From: JAZGDL01 sp036477795
GTDB lineage: Bacteria; Planctomycetota; Phycisphaerae; UBA1845
NCBI GenBank assembly: GCA_036477795.1
Contig: JAZGDL010000084.1
Span: 1 to 20,578 of the forward strand
Reading direction: 5' to 3'
Length of the DNA: 20,578 nt
In this document: one piece after another, positions 8,050 through 14,974 of the stretch
Numbering within the stretch: the first letter of the stretch is position 1
How the letters are laid out: each line of letters starts with the position of its first letter
Program-made: the position numbers and the translations under genes
The notes under the pieces: model-generated
The model's input: the letters and a program-made list of their open reading frames with translations, nothing else
Databases searched by the model: none
What the model was told of the DNA's origin: nothing

Positions 8050-8102
8050 ACTTCGTCCCTGCGTCCCTTCGTCCCTTCCTTCCTACCCCCCTTCCTCCCC
8101 AC
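8050..8102. repeat. Polypyrimidine tract with CGTCCCT repeats between convergent genes
   Basis: The plus strand is almost pure C/T from about 8050 to 8102. It begins with three successive CGTCCCT units spaced 8-9 bases apart, followed by CCTTCCT and CCCCC runs. It fills the gap between the lipoprotein stop (8017) and the stop of the LipM-like gene (8103). No hairpin or T run was seen. It may mark a transcription end or a slippage-prone simple repeat. Confidence 0.5.
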
Positions 8103-8867
8103 TCAGCGTCGCCGGTTCCATGCGTCGCCGGCGTATTTGGCTTGAAGTGAATGGGCAAGCTGAAGCTCATCATCGTTCCACGAGCCTGTCGTGATGGTGG
8201 CTTCCATCCGTCGGCCAAGTGCCGCCGGCAAGCGTTCCCGCAGCGTTGATGCGTCCACCCCTCGCGGACCCAGGCTGGCGACCGGCTGTTGATCGAACCG
8301 GCCCTCTATGATGATCGACCCGTGCTGCAAGATGCCACAGCGCGTCCGCCGCTGGGCACTGCCAGCCACCTTCTCCGCTCCGATCAAGACATCAAATCGG
8401 TGACGACGCGCGAAGCAGAAGAACGGTCCCTTGGCGGCACCGGAACCGTCGCTGGCGCCGCCACGATCGGCTCTGACGTTCATTTCCTTTAGAACGTCGA
8501 TCAGGGCGTCATGGACGATTTCATAAAGCCGCGCCGCCCGACCAACGGCAGCCGGGTGCCGAGTCGGCAATGTGAGTGAATACGTGAGTTCGCGATCGTG
8601 GAGGATGGCCCCGCCACCGGTCAGCCGCCGCACCACGGGCATTTCGCCCACCGGTGGCCCCAAAGCGTCGTGGTCGCCCACGTGCTGGAAATACCCGATC
8701 GACACCGTCGGCTCCGACCATTCGTACAGCCGAAGCGTGGGCGCTGACGCGCCTTGACCCACCAGCGTCATCAGCGCCTCATCCCGGGCCATGTTCACCG
8801 CGCCGGCCTGCGGCGGGTCGTTCAATAGCCGCACCGCCATAGGAGTGTTACCCGTAGCAGATTGCAT
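8103..8867 (-). CDS. Lipoate/biotin ligase-fold octanoyltransferase, LipM-like
   Basis: Member of the biotin/lipoate A/B ligase superfamily, which attaches octanoyl or lipoyl groups to carrier proteins in lipoate metabolism. Visible motifs are VVRRLTGGGAILHDREL (residues 78-94), the binding lysine in GAEKVAGSAQRR (Lys166), and ILQHGSI (179-185). PFFCFARRHRFDV places a cysteine (Cys151) where LipM-type octanoyltransferases carry their catalytic Cys. LplA ligases lack it, so amidotransfer from acyl carrier protein is the likelier reaction. The length of 254 residues fits LipM. An internal ATG at 8840 gives MAVRLLNDPP, closer to the family's usual start; neither start has a good ribosome binding site. 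A LplA-type salvage ligase remains possible. Confidence 0.8.
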   Translation of the reverse strand: MQSATGNTPMAVRLLNDPPQAGAVNMARDEALMTLVGQGASAPTLRLYEWSEPTVSIGYFQHVGDHDALGPPVGEMPVVRRLTGGGAILHDRELTYSLTLPTRHPAAVGRAARLYEIVHDALIDVLKEMNVRADRGGASDGSGAAKGPFFCFARRHRFDVLIGAEKVAGSAQRRTRCGILQHGSIIIEGRFDQQPVASLGPRGVDASTLRERLPAALGRRMEATITTGSWNDDELQLAHSLQAKYAGDAWNRRR

Positions 8868-8887
8868 GCGAGTTCATCGCCGCCTCG

Positions 8888-8948
8888 CGTCGGAAGCCTC
8901 CGACGTCAGGTCCAGGTGCGAGAATCCCGGCGCGCCGGGACTCGCACC
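8888..8948 (-). promoter_or_regulatory. Two hairpins between metalloprotease remnant and LipM-like gene
   Basis: Two strong stems lie in the 93-base gap. CGTCGGA-agcc-TCCGACG occupies 8888-8905. A long stem at 8915-8948 pairs GGTGCGAG with CTCGCACC and TCCCGGCG with CGCCGGGA, leaving only a two-base AA bulge. The second could end transcription of the upstream remnant. Both could sit in the 5' leader of the LipM-like gene. No T run follows on the minus strand. Confidence 0.5.
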
Positions 8949-8960
8949 AGCCCTGTCATG

Positions 8961-9621
8961 CTAAAGCGGGCCGCCCGTAAACAGAACTTGAAACACGCCC
9001 CAGTCCGTCAGGTCGACGACACCGTCGCAGGCGGCGTCGAACACCTCGCACCTCGAACCGGGCGGCTCCGACCCGGCCGGCGAGGAACATGAGATGAATC
9101 CGGCGAAGTCCTCCAGGTCCACGTCGGCATCACCGTCAAAGTCCCCCAACTCGCAGGCGTCGGGAACGTTGTTATCATTACAATCCCGGCTTTGACCGGT
9201 GGCAAGGTCCTGCACGTCGGGCAAACCGTTCTCGTTACAGTCAGCCGAGGCCCTCGACTCCAGATCCCAGCCGATCAGATCCAACACACGGATATCGATC
9301 GCACTGAACTCCGGCCCCACACCCCGCTCAAAAACCGGATCCATCACCCCGACAAGAAAACCACCCCCCAAGGTGTCCTCCCGCCAGTGCGCCCGCGTCT
9401 GGTAGAACAACCTGGCAACGAGCGGCCGGCGACGCCGGGATTAGAGCCCCAAGCGCCAGCGCGGGGACGGCCTCGGCGGACTGCTCAGCGACCACGGGTG
9501 TCGCCCCTACAGCCGCATGAATCCCCCAAAGCGCAATCAGCCAACCCCTCTGCAACTGTGATGCGGACACGCGGGCCCGGCCGGTCCAACATCGATTGAA
9601 TACCGTTTGAGTACCTTCCAT
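8961..9621 (-). pseudogene. Remnant of secreted metalloprotease with dockerin-like tail (internal deletion and frameshift)
   Basis: Two pieces of one gene lie in different frames. The 5' piece, from about 9621, encodes a signal-peptide-like segment (RGWLIALWGIHAAVGATPVVA) and runs to about 9430. The 3' piece, open from about 9440 to the TAG at 8961, encodes ARLFYQTRAHWRED, GVMDP and SAIDIRVLDLIGWDL, the usual C-terminal end of a planctomycete secreted metalloprotease (NF038122-like). DCNENGLPDVQD and DCNDNNVPDACE repeats and a dockerin-like DFDGDADVDLEDF pair follow. The HExxH catalytic core is absent, so several hundred residues are missing between the pieces. An alternative is that only the C-terminal ORF (8961-9410) is real and the signal-like segment is chance. 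A local assembly error is also possible. Confidence 0.6.
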
Positions 9622-10125
9622 CCGCTCCTGTGTCACGGTCGTATCGTGACCGCTTGCCGTCTGTCTGCCTACCGCGAGTCTGCCGTGGCAGAAGCAACAT
9701 CATACTGACTCGGGCGCCGGTCGCCAAACCCCCGGGCCACGAAGACCCATACCGAGTGATTTCGCTGTTTCCCGCGTCGCAGTCTTTGGAGCCGCGGCCT
9801 TGGGGCAGCGCGGCGCCCGAAAAACGGTGCTCCTGAAGACGGTCCCTCGCAATCGAGTGTACGTTCGCGTGCTGTTCGGCAACAGGCCGGGTGGCCCATG
9901 TCCTTTGGACATGGGGACGCGATGATATACGCTCAGGTGAACTGCACTACGATCATCGGCTCCCCCACCTCCAAAGGGTTTGTCGATTTAGTCTGTAGCG
10001 CCACCCCTTGTGGGTGGCGCACCCGCGTTGGGCGCCACCCACAAGGGGTGGCGCTACATCAGGGAGCGCTCCACACGACTAAATCGACAAACCCCAAAGG
10101 AGGTGGGCCACCCGGCCAGGCTGGA
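9622..10125. other. Intergenic region dominated by a nested inverted repeat
   Basis: No gene was seen in these 504 bases. The short open frames here have no family character and run through the palindrome. The region holds the upstream side of the metalloprotease remnant and, from 9885 to 10117, a complex inverted-repeat element described separately. Confidence 0.6.
9885..10117. repeat. Nested inverted-repeat element of about 233 bp
   Basis: The ends are inverted copies of GGCCGGGTGGCCCA-x2-TCCTTTGG (22 of 24 matching; 9885-9908 and 10094-10117). Inside, 9964-9993 pairs with 10077-10107 (core GTTTGTCGATTTAGTC), with one short internal mismatch. A perfect 27-bp inverted repeat follows at 9994-10020 and 10032-10058 (starting TGTAGCGCCACCCC), with an 11-base loop. 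A separate 9-bp palindrome, CCCATGTCC-TTT-GGACATGGG, is at 9895-9915. There is no open reading frame of its own, so it resembles a non-autonomous miniature element. It begins 8 bases after the kinase stop and could also act as a massive 3' hairpin. Confidence 0.75.
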
Positions 10126-10878
10126 TCAACGTTTGACGGCTTCATAGGAAGTATTGGCGGCGATCACGGACCTCAACGCCCGCCGGTACTTTACAACCAA
10201 GGGGACCAGAGCTACCGACGTCGCAAACCAGAGCAAGGGCAGAGTGGCGAGGACCGTCGCACTCCAACGCGTATTCACCGCCAGTGTATATGCCAGTGTC
10301 AGCGCCAGTAGGATAACAGGCAGTGACGCAGATGTAATTCCCAGAATGCGCGCCCACAGAACGAGACGTGGATCTGGTAAGCCTCGTGCTACAGCGCCAA
10401 GCCACCAAAGGACACTCAGGATAGCGCTAGCGGCAAGCATCATCTGCAGCGACAGTATGACCTCGATAAATGTCCCGCCGGTCGGTACGACGGCCGCAAG
10501 AGCGCATAGGACCGCCAGGATGCGGGCCATGCGGCAGCTATTGCGAGAATCGTCTGCCAGCGCACGAGCTGCCCCCCTCGTCGTGGCCAACCATACCCCG
10601 TACGATAGCGAGAGCAAGATCATTTTCCACGCCGCAATGGGAACGATACTGAACCGGACAAGCCAGTACTTGCCCAATATTTCCATAAACAACCCCCATG
10701 CCACGACCCCGATGATAATCCAGAGGAAGACCCCCAGGCCACGCGAGAGTCTCAATAGCCGCCGTCGATCCGCGAAGATGAGCCGGTCTGAGTTAAGAGA
10801 GACCGAGATTGCTTCGTTGCATTCGGGACAGTTTTGGTCCGGCAGAAGACCGCGCAGTATGTAACCGCACTTCAGGCA
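10126..10878 (-). repeat. Second copy of zinc-ribbon plus membrane module (kinase C-terminus)
   Basis: Residues 1202-1451 begin with CLKCGYILRGL and CPEC, then S-L-x2-D-R-L-x-F-A, followed by several hydrophobic helices. The module matches residues 902 onward (CAQCAYNLRTL, CPEC, S-L-x2-D-R-L-x-F-A) in the same order. The first cysteines are exactly 300 residues apart, which indicates an internal duplication. Confidence 0.75.
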
Positions 10879-13800
10879 CGTCAGGTCGATCTGCAGTGTT
10901 CCGTCTGGCGCCGCCTCGCTAATCTGTTCGTTATCCACGCCTTCTTGGGCAGACACAGCGTCCGGCGTGACGAACAGCAAGTCGCAAGGAATATGATCGG
11001 CGATGACACGCTTGAACTGACGGGCGTAGGAAAACACCAGGAAAGCAATGCCTAAGAAGGCGACGAGGCAACCTGCGATGACGACGGATAATGCGATGTG
11101 GGAGCGCAGCACCCACCAGATTGTTTCAGTGTATTCGTGCAATGCCGCCCAGACACCGGTTACGACTACGAGTATCGCTAAGAACCAAGCCACCTGTCGT
11201 GACGACAGGGCGATCTTTGCGTTCGGTATGCGGTCCGCCAGTGTGGCGAGGTAGAACAGGTATGCCATTGCTGAAATCGCCAACGCGACGGGAAGCATGC
11301 CCTGTGTGATCAGCATCAAGACCCGGACCCGGGGAAGCGGAAGGGGTATGAACAACCCGACGCACCCAACCAACGCCAGGGTCATTGCCACCCGAGTAAT
11401 CCAGCGACTCGCGTCTGCACGCCTGGTGACGAACTTACCGGGGTCGCGTGTGGTGGCAAAAAACAGCCCGGTTGCAGCGATCACGGTGATGGCAAGAGTC
11501 CCCGAGGCGAGTATGACTGCTGCTTTGGGAAGGGAGGTCAGAAGATTCGTGAACGATAGTGCCAAGAGGGCTCGGATCACCGGCCAAGTGAAGGTAAAGA
11601 CCAATGCGCAAGCCACCCCGACAACAACGAAGTTGTGGCCGCGAATCACCTTGCTGAGCCACTGCTTTTCAGCGAACAGCAATCTATCGGGTCGCAAACT
11701 CGCTGAGACGGATGTCCCGCATTCTGGGCATGGGGCGTCGCGGGACAAGGTTCGGAGGTTGTATGCGCATTGGGCGCAGGGCACGTCGGCGGCGAGGGTG
11801 GCCCCGGGCGCGACGGATCTTTCAACCGGCAGTGGCGTAGGAGTTGCCAGAGGTACTTGCTTTGGGGTTTTCGCAGGGGCCGGGCGGCGGAGGCGCTTGG
11901 TGTCGGCCAGCGTCGCGAGTCGGTCGAAATAAGTAGAAGAGCTCGAGGAGCCGGGCTGGTGTCCGGGTTCGTCACCCACAAGGGGTGACGCTACGGTCGA
12001 ATCCTTGCGGGATTGGGCGACGAGGGATGGGAGTTCGGTGACGCCGGTCGCCAGTGCGTCGGAGCCGGCGGCGCCGGTCAGGGCCTGGCGGAAATAGTGG
12101 GCGGACTTGTAGCGGAACATGATGTTCTTGTGCGTGGCGCGGTCGAGCACTTCGCGAATGCGCGGGTTGATCCGGTGTTCGTCCAGCGGCTCAGGGGGGA
12201 GTGGATCGTCGTAGTGGTGGTTTCGCACCTCATGGGGAGAGCCTGTGAAGGGAAGCGTTCCTGTTAGAAGCTGGTAGGCTGTGATACCCAGGGCGTAGAC
12301 GTCGGATCGCTGCGAAACAGCGCCCTTAAACATCTCGGGGGCCATGTAGGCCAGCGTGCCGGCGACGGTGGACGTTGAACCGGGAAAGGATTCCCGGTCC
12401 AGCATGGAGGGGCGGGGGCAGGACAGGCCGAAGTCCGTGACGAAGACGTCGCCGTCCGCATCGAGCAGGATGTTGGCAGGCTTGACGTCGCGGTGGATGA
12501 TGCCGCGGTCATGAAGGGCCCCGATGGCGTGGGTGGCGGCGTCGAGCACTGCGACCGTTGCGGCAAGACTGAGGGGACCCGTCCGTTTTACGACGGTGCT
12601 CAACGCCGCCCCGTCGATGTACTCCATGACCAGGTAGGGGACGCCGTCGATGATGTCGGCCTGATGAATCGTGTTCAGGCCGGGATGTCGCACCGCGGTG
12701 GCCGCACGCGCGCCCTCGAGAAAGCGCTTGAAGCCCGGATCGTCGGTTCCCGAAACGACGTTCAGCAGGAACTTGACCGCCACGTCGCGCTCCAGCATCT
12801 GATCACGCCCCAGGTAGACGACGCCCATCCCGCCGCGGCCGATCTCACGTATGAGACGTGTGGAGCCAAGCTGACGTGGAACCCGCACTTCGGTCGTGGA
12901 ACCATCGGCCGACGACCTTGTCAAACCGATGGTCTGGTCATACTCGATACCGATGCGGACCTTCTCTTCACCATGCTGCTGGCGCCGTTCCTCCAGGCTG
13001 CGCAGGCGACGGGCTAACTCGCCCGCGTCGCCGAAGCGATCCGCGGCAACCGTAGCGACACAGCCGGCGATGTCTTCGCGCAGGAGTTGATCCTTGACCT
13101 GAGCCGACCACCCCTCAACAAGTGGGCGCTCGAGGTCACCGACTACGACCTGAAACAGCAGAACCCCGAGCGCGTAGAGGTCGCTTCGAGCCGTCGGTGG
13201 TTTGCCCTGAAAAAGCTCCGGGGCCATATAGAGCCGTGTCCCGGTATGCCCGTTCAGATTGGTCATCGTGGTCTGACCGCCGCCGAAACCCGTGACGGTG
13301 ATGTCCGCTTCCTTGAGCATCGCCGTGCTGACGATCTGTCCGATGCCGAAATCGGTGAGCCGAACCTCGGGGCCACCTTTCTTGGACACCTGAATCAGCA
13401 CATTGGAGGGGCTGACGTCCTTATGGATGATGCCGGCCGAGTGCGCCGCGGCCAGCGCGTCGGCCACTTGGGCAATCAGTTCAAGTCGAATCTCAAGGGG
13501 CACACTGGCGATACCGTCCTGGGCGTCGGCCCAGTTGGTCAGGTCGCCCCCGTTGGTGTACTCCATCTCCAGGTAGAACGGCGGCTTATCCAGACGGACC
13601 TCGTAGAGCCTGGCGATGTCCCGCCGCTGTCCCAACGAATCCTTGATCAGGCGCAGCAGCGTCAGCTCTCGCTTGAGGGCCCGCAGACGATTCACTTCGC
13701 AGCAGAACTTGAACGCCCGAACGTCGTGCGTGGTCTGATGCCGCGCCAGCCAAACTTCGCCGAACTCCCCTGCCCCAACGCTGCGTTCAAGTTTCCAGGC

Positions 13801-14481
13801 TGTTCGACCCGGAACCGGCAGTCCCGCCGCAGGCCGCCAGCCCAGCGCCTCCTCTTCGCCGGGGGCCAAAACGCGCTTGGCTTTGCCCGAATCCGGTGGA
13901 GGAGCTAATGGAGAAAGACCGGCGATCCCCACCTCGCAAACGACCACCGGATCGTCGATGCCTTTGAACAGGTAGGGGCCATGGGCCCGCCATTCGACCG
14001 GGGAAGCATCCGGCGCTGACAACACCTGCTGTCGTACGGAGTCGAAGGCCGCACGGGTTAGCAAGATCTGTCCGCCTTGGGCCACGTCCATAACCCGCGC
14101 CGTCAGATCAACAGCCAGTCCCAGCAGCTTGTTGTGCTCCGACTTGGTTGTCTCGCCCACCACGCGTGCGGTCTCGCCCATGTGGATACCCACGCGCACC
14201 TTGAGAGGCTCCGGGGTGGCCAAGTCGCCCAGTTCTTTCTGAAAGGCCAGGGCACAACGAACTGCATCGGAGGGTACGTCAAACGTCGCGAAGAAGCCGT
14301 CGCCAGGGTTGGATTCTTCCCTTCCGCCGAAACGAGCGAGACACTCACGGAACAGCCCATCGTGCCGGGCGATCACCTTTGACCCCTCCGCGTCGCCGAG
14401 CCGGCGCTTGAGGTTGGTGGAGCCCACGATGTCGGTGAACATGAACACCCGAAGTACGGTTGGAGCGTCGTGTTGGCTCAT
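10126..14481 (-). CDS. Giant cyclase-like / double Ser-Thr protein kinase / double zinc-ribbon membrane protein
   Basis: A 1451-residue signalling protein (from ATG 14481). Domains in order: a class III nucleotidyl cyclase-like domain (about 10-175) with FTDIVGST (Asp17) and GDGFFATF (Asp61); kinase domain 1 (about 230-495) with GAGEFG, Lys258, HKDVSPSN (Asp355), DFG (377-379) and APE; kinase domain 2 (about 540-800) with GRGGMG, Lys570, HRDVKPAN (Asp665, Lys667), DFG and APE. A Ser/Pro/Ala linker follows, then two copies of a C-x2-C-x12-C-x2-C zinc ribbon (Cys902 and Cys1202), each followed by a multi-helix membrane region. Kinase 2 looks active; the cyclase and kinase 1 have altered key residues. 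The kinases should face the cytoplasm. An ATG at 14535 adds 18 residues but lacks a ribosome binding site. Confidence 0.9.
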   Translation of the reverse strand: MSQHDAPTVLRVFMFTDIVGSTNLKRRLGDAEGSKVIARHDGLFRECLARFGGREESNPGDGFFATFDVPSDAVRCALAFQKELGDLATPEPLKVRVGIHMGETARVVGETTKSEHNKLLGLAVDLTARVMDVAQGGQILLTRAAFDSVRQQVLSAPDASPVEWRAHGPYLFKGIDDPVVVCEVGIAGLSPLAPPPDSGKAKRVLAPGEEEALGWRPAAGLPVPGRTAWKLERSVGAGEFGEVWLARHQTTHDVRAFKFCCEVNRLRALKRELTLLRLIKDSLGQRRDIARLYEVRLDKPPFYLEMEYTNGGDLTNWADAQDGIASVPLEIRLELIAQVADALAAAHSAGIIHKDVSPSNVLIQVSKKGGPEVRLTDFGIGQIVSTAMLKEADITVTGFGGGQTTMTNLNGHTGTRLYMAPELFQGKPPTARSDLYALGVLLFQVVVGDLERPLVEGWSAQVKDQLLREDIAGCVATVAADRFGDAGELARRLRSLEERRQQHGEEKVRIGIEYDQTIGLTRSSADGSTTEVRVPRQLGSTRLIREIGRGGMGVVYLGRDQMLERDVAVKFLLNVVSGTDDPGFKRFLEGARAATAVRHPGLNTIHQADIIDGVPYLVMEYIDGAALSTVVKRTGPLSLAATVAVLDAATHAIGALHDRGIIHRDVKPANILLDADGDVFVTDFGLSCPRPSMLDRESFPGSTSTVAGTLAYMAPEMFKGAVSQRSDVYALGITAYQLLTGTLPFTGSPHEVRNHHYDDPLPPEPLDEHRINPRIREVLDRATHKNIMFRYKSAHYFRQALTGAAGSDALATGVTELPSLVAQSRKDSTVASPLVGDEPGHQPGSSSSSTYFDRLATLADTKRLRRPAPAKTPKQVPLATPTPLPVERSVAPGATLAADVPCAQCAYNLRTLSRDAPCPECGTSVSASLRPDRLLFAEKQWLSKVIRGHNFVVVGVACALVFTFTWPVIRALLALSFTNLLTSLPKAAVILASGTLAITVIAATGLFFATTRDPGKFVTRRADASRWITRVAMTLALVGCVGLFIPLPLPRVRVLMLITQGMLPVALAISAMAYLFYLATLADRIPNAKIALSSRQVAWFLAILVVVTGVWAALHEYTETIWWVLRSHIALSVVIAGCLVAFLGIAFLVFSYARQFKRVIADHIPCDLLFVTPDAVSAQEGVDNEQISEAAPDGTLQIDLTCLKCGYILRGLLPDQNCPECNEAISVSLNSDRLIFADRRRLLRLSRGLGVFLWIIIGVVAWGLFMEILGKYWLVRFSIVPIAAWKMILLSLSYGVWLATTRGAARALADDSRNSCRMARILAVLCALAAVVPTGGTFIEVILSLQMMLAASAILSVLWWLGAVARGLPDPRLVLWARILGITSASLPVILLALTLAYTLAVNTRWSATVLATLPLLWFATSVALVPLVVKYRRALRSVIAANTSYEAVKR
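10987..11778 (-). repeat. First copy of zinc-ribbon plus membrane module (kinase C-terminus)
   Basis: Residues about 902-1165 hold a C-x2-C-x12-C-x2-C zinc ribbon followed by S-L-x2-D-R-L-x-F-A and about six hydrophobic segments. It is the partner of the module at 10126-10878 and appears longer in its membrane part. Confidence 0.7.
11964..11994 (-). repeat. Hairpin repeat copy inside the kinase coding sequence
   Basis: On the minus strand this reads GTAGCGTCACCCC-TTGT-GGGTGACGAACCCG. It matches the element at 9995-10025 at 28 of 31 positions. Two of the three differences are a paired C-to-T and G-to-A change that keeps the stem. It encodes VASPLVGDEPG in the linker between kinase 2 and the first zinc ribbon. 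Confidence 0.75.
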
Positions 14482-14974
14482 GGTGGTCCCGAATGCTCGT
14501 GCGTCCCGCGATTGGGCATGAACAGAGCCTATCATACCGGCGGCGGAGGTGCATTACAGCATCGATATCAAATCGATATCCGCACTTCAAAAGCTTAATC
14601 TCAGGCGTTCTCAGGCATAACACGTGCCGGCTGTAGCAATCACACCAGCCCAGGCGAGATCGTTGATTCCAGGCGGGTTTCCGTACGTTCTTGATATCGT
14701 GGACGTGGGTCGGTTAATCGAGTTTACGAGCAAGCACCGTCGTCCGGCTCATCCCAACCGGTCAGTGTCCCAGGTGGCCGACGCCTCACGCGGAAGTCTC
14801 AGGGAACCATCGAACACGACGAAACCCGTGGCGGTCCTTCAGCCTGATCAATGGGGCACTACCCTCGCGCGGCGAGGCGACTGGTCCGTAAATCCGCGTC
14901 GCTGTTGCTCCTCGCCGCGGGAACCGCTATCTTTCCACGCCGCGACAACACGGCAGCGGCGCGAGCCCGAAAGC
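14482..14974. other. Divergent regulatory region between kinase and KDPG aldolase
   Basis: This 493-base region should hold promoters for both neighbours. Two sets of phased direct repeats lie at 14561-14618 (separate entry). An in-frame extension of the aldolase frame to 14624 has no family character, so I treat this region as non-coding. No confident -35/-10 pair was found. Confidence 0.5.
14561..14618. promoter_or_regulatory. Two pairs of helically phased direct repeats (operator candidate)
   Basis: ATCGATATC occurs at 14561-14569 and 14572-14580, an 11-bp period; each copy contains the palindromes ATCGAT and GATATC. Nineteen bases on, TCTCAGGCGT (14599-14608) is followed directly by TCTCAGGCAT (14609-14618), a 10-bp period. 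Spacing near one helical turn suits side-by-side binding of a regulator. The kinase start (14481) is 80 bases away and the aldolase start about 356. Confidence 0.55.

Noticed and set aside
9885..10117. CRISPR array, because the same core appears repeatedly
   Set aside because: The copies are inverted, nested and lack regular spacers; no cas gene is present.
11297..13908. Long plus-strand open frames opposite the kinase gene
   Set aside because: They have no recognisable domains and sit in mirror phase to a protein with many conserved motifs; GC-rich DNA produces such shadows.
14482..14535. Earlier ATG for the giant kinase
   Set aside because: It has no ribosome binding site. The ATG at 14481 gives a short, normal lead into the cyclase-like domain.
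14624..14974. Long N-terminal extension of the KDPG aldolase frame
   Set aside because: Aldolases of this family start about where MNRKENILAD begins. The extension has random composition and covers the putative regulatory repeats.
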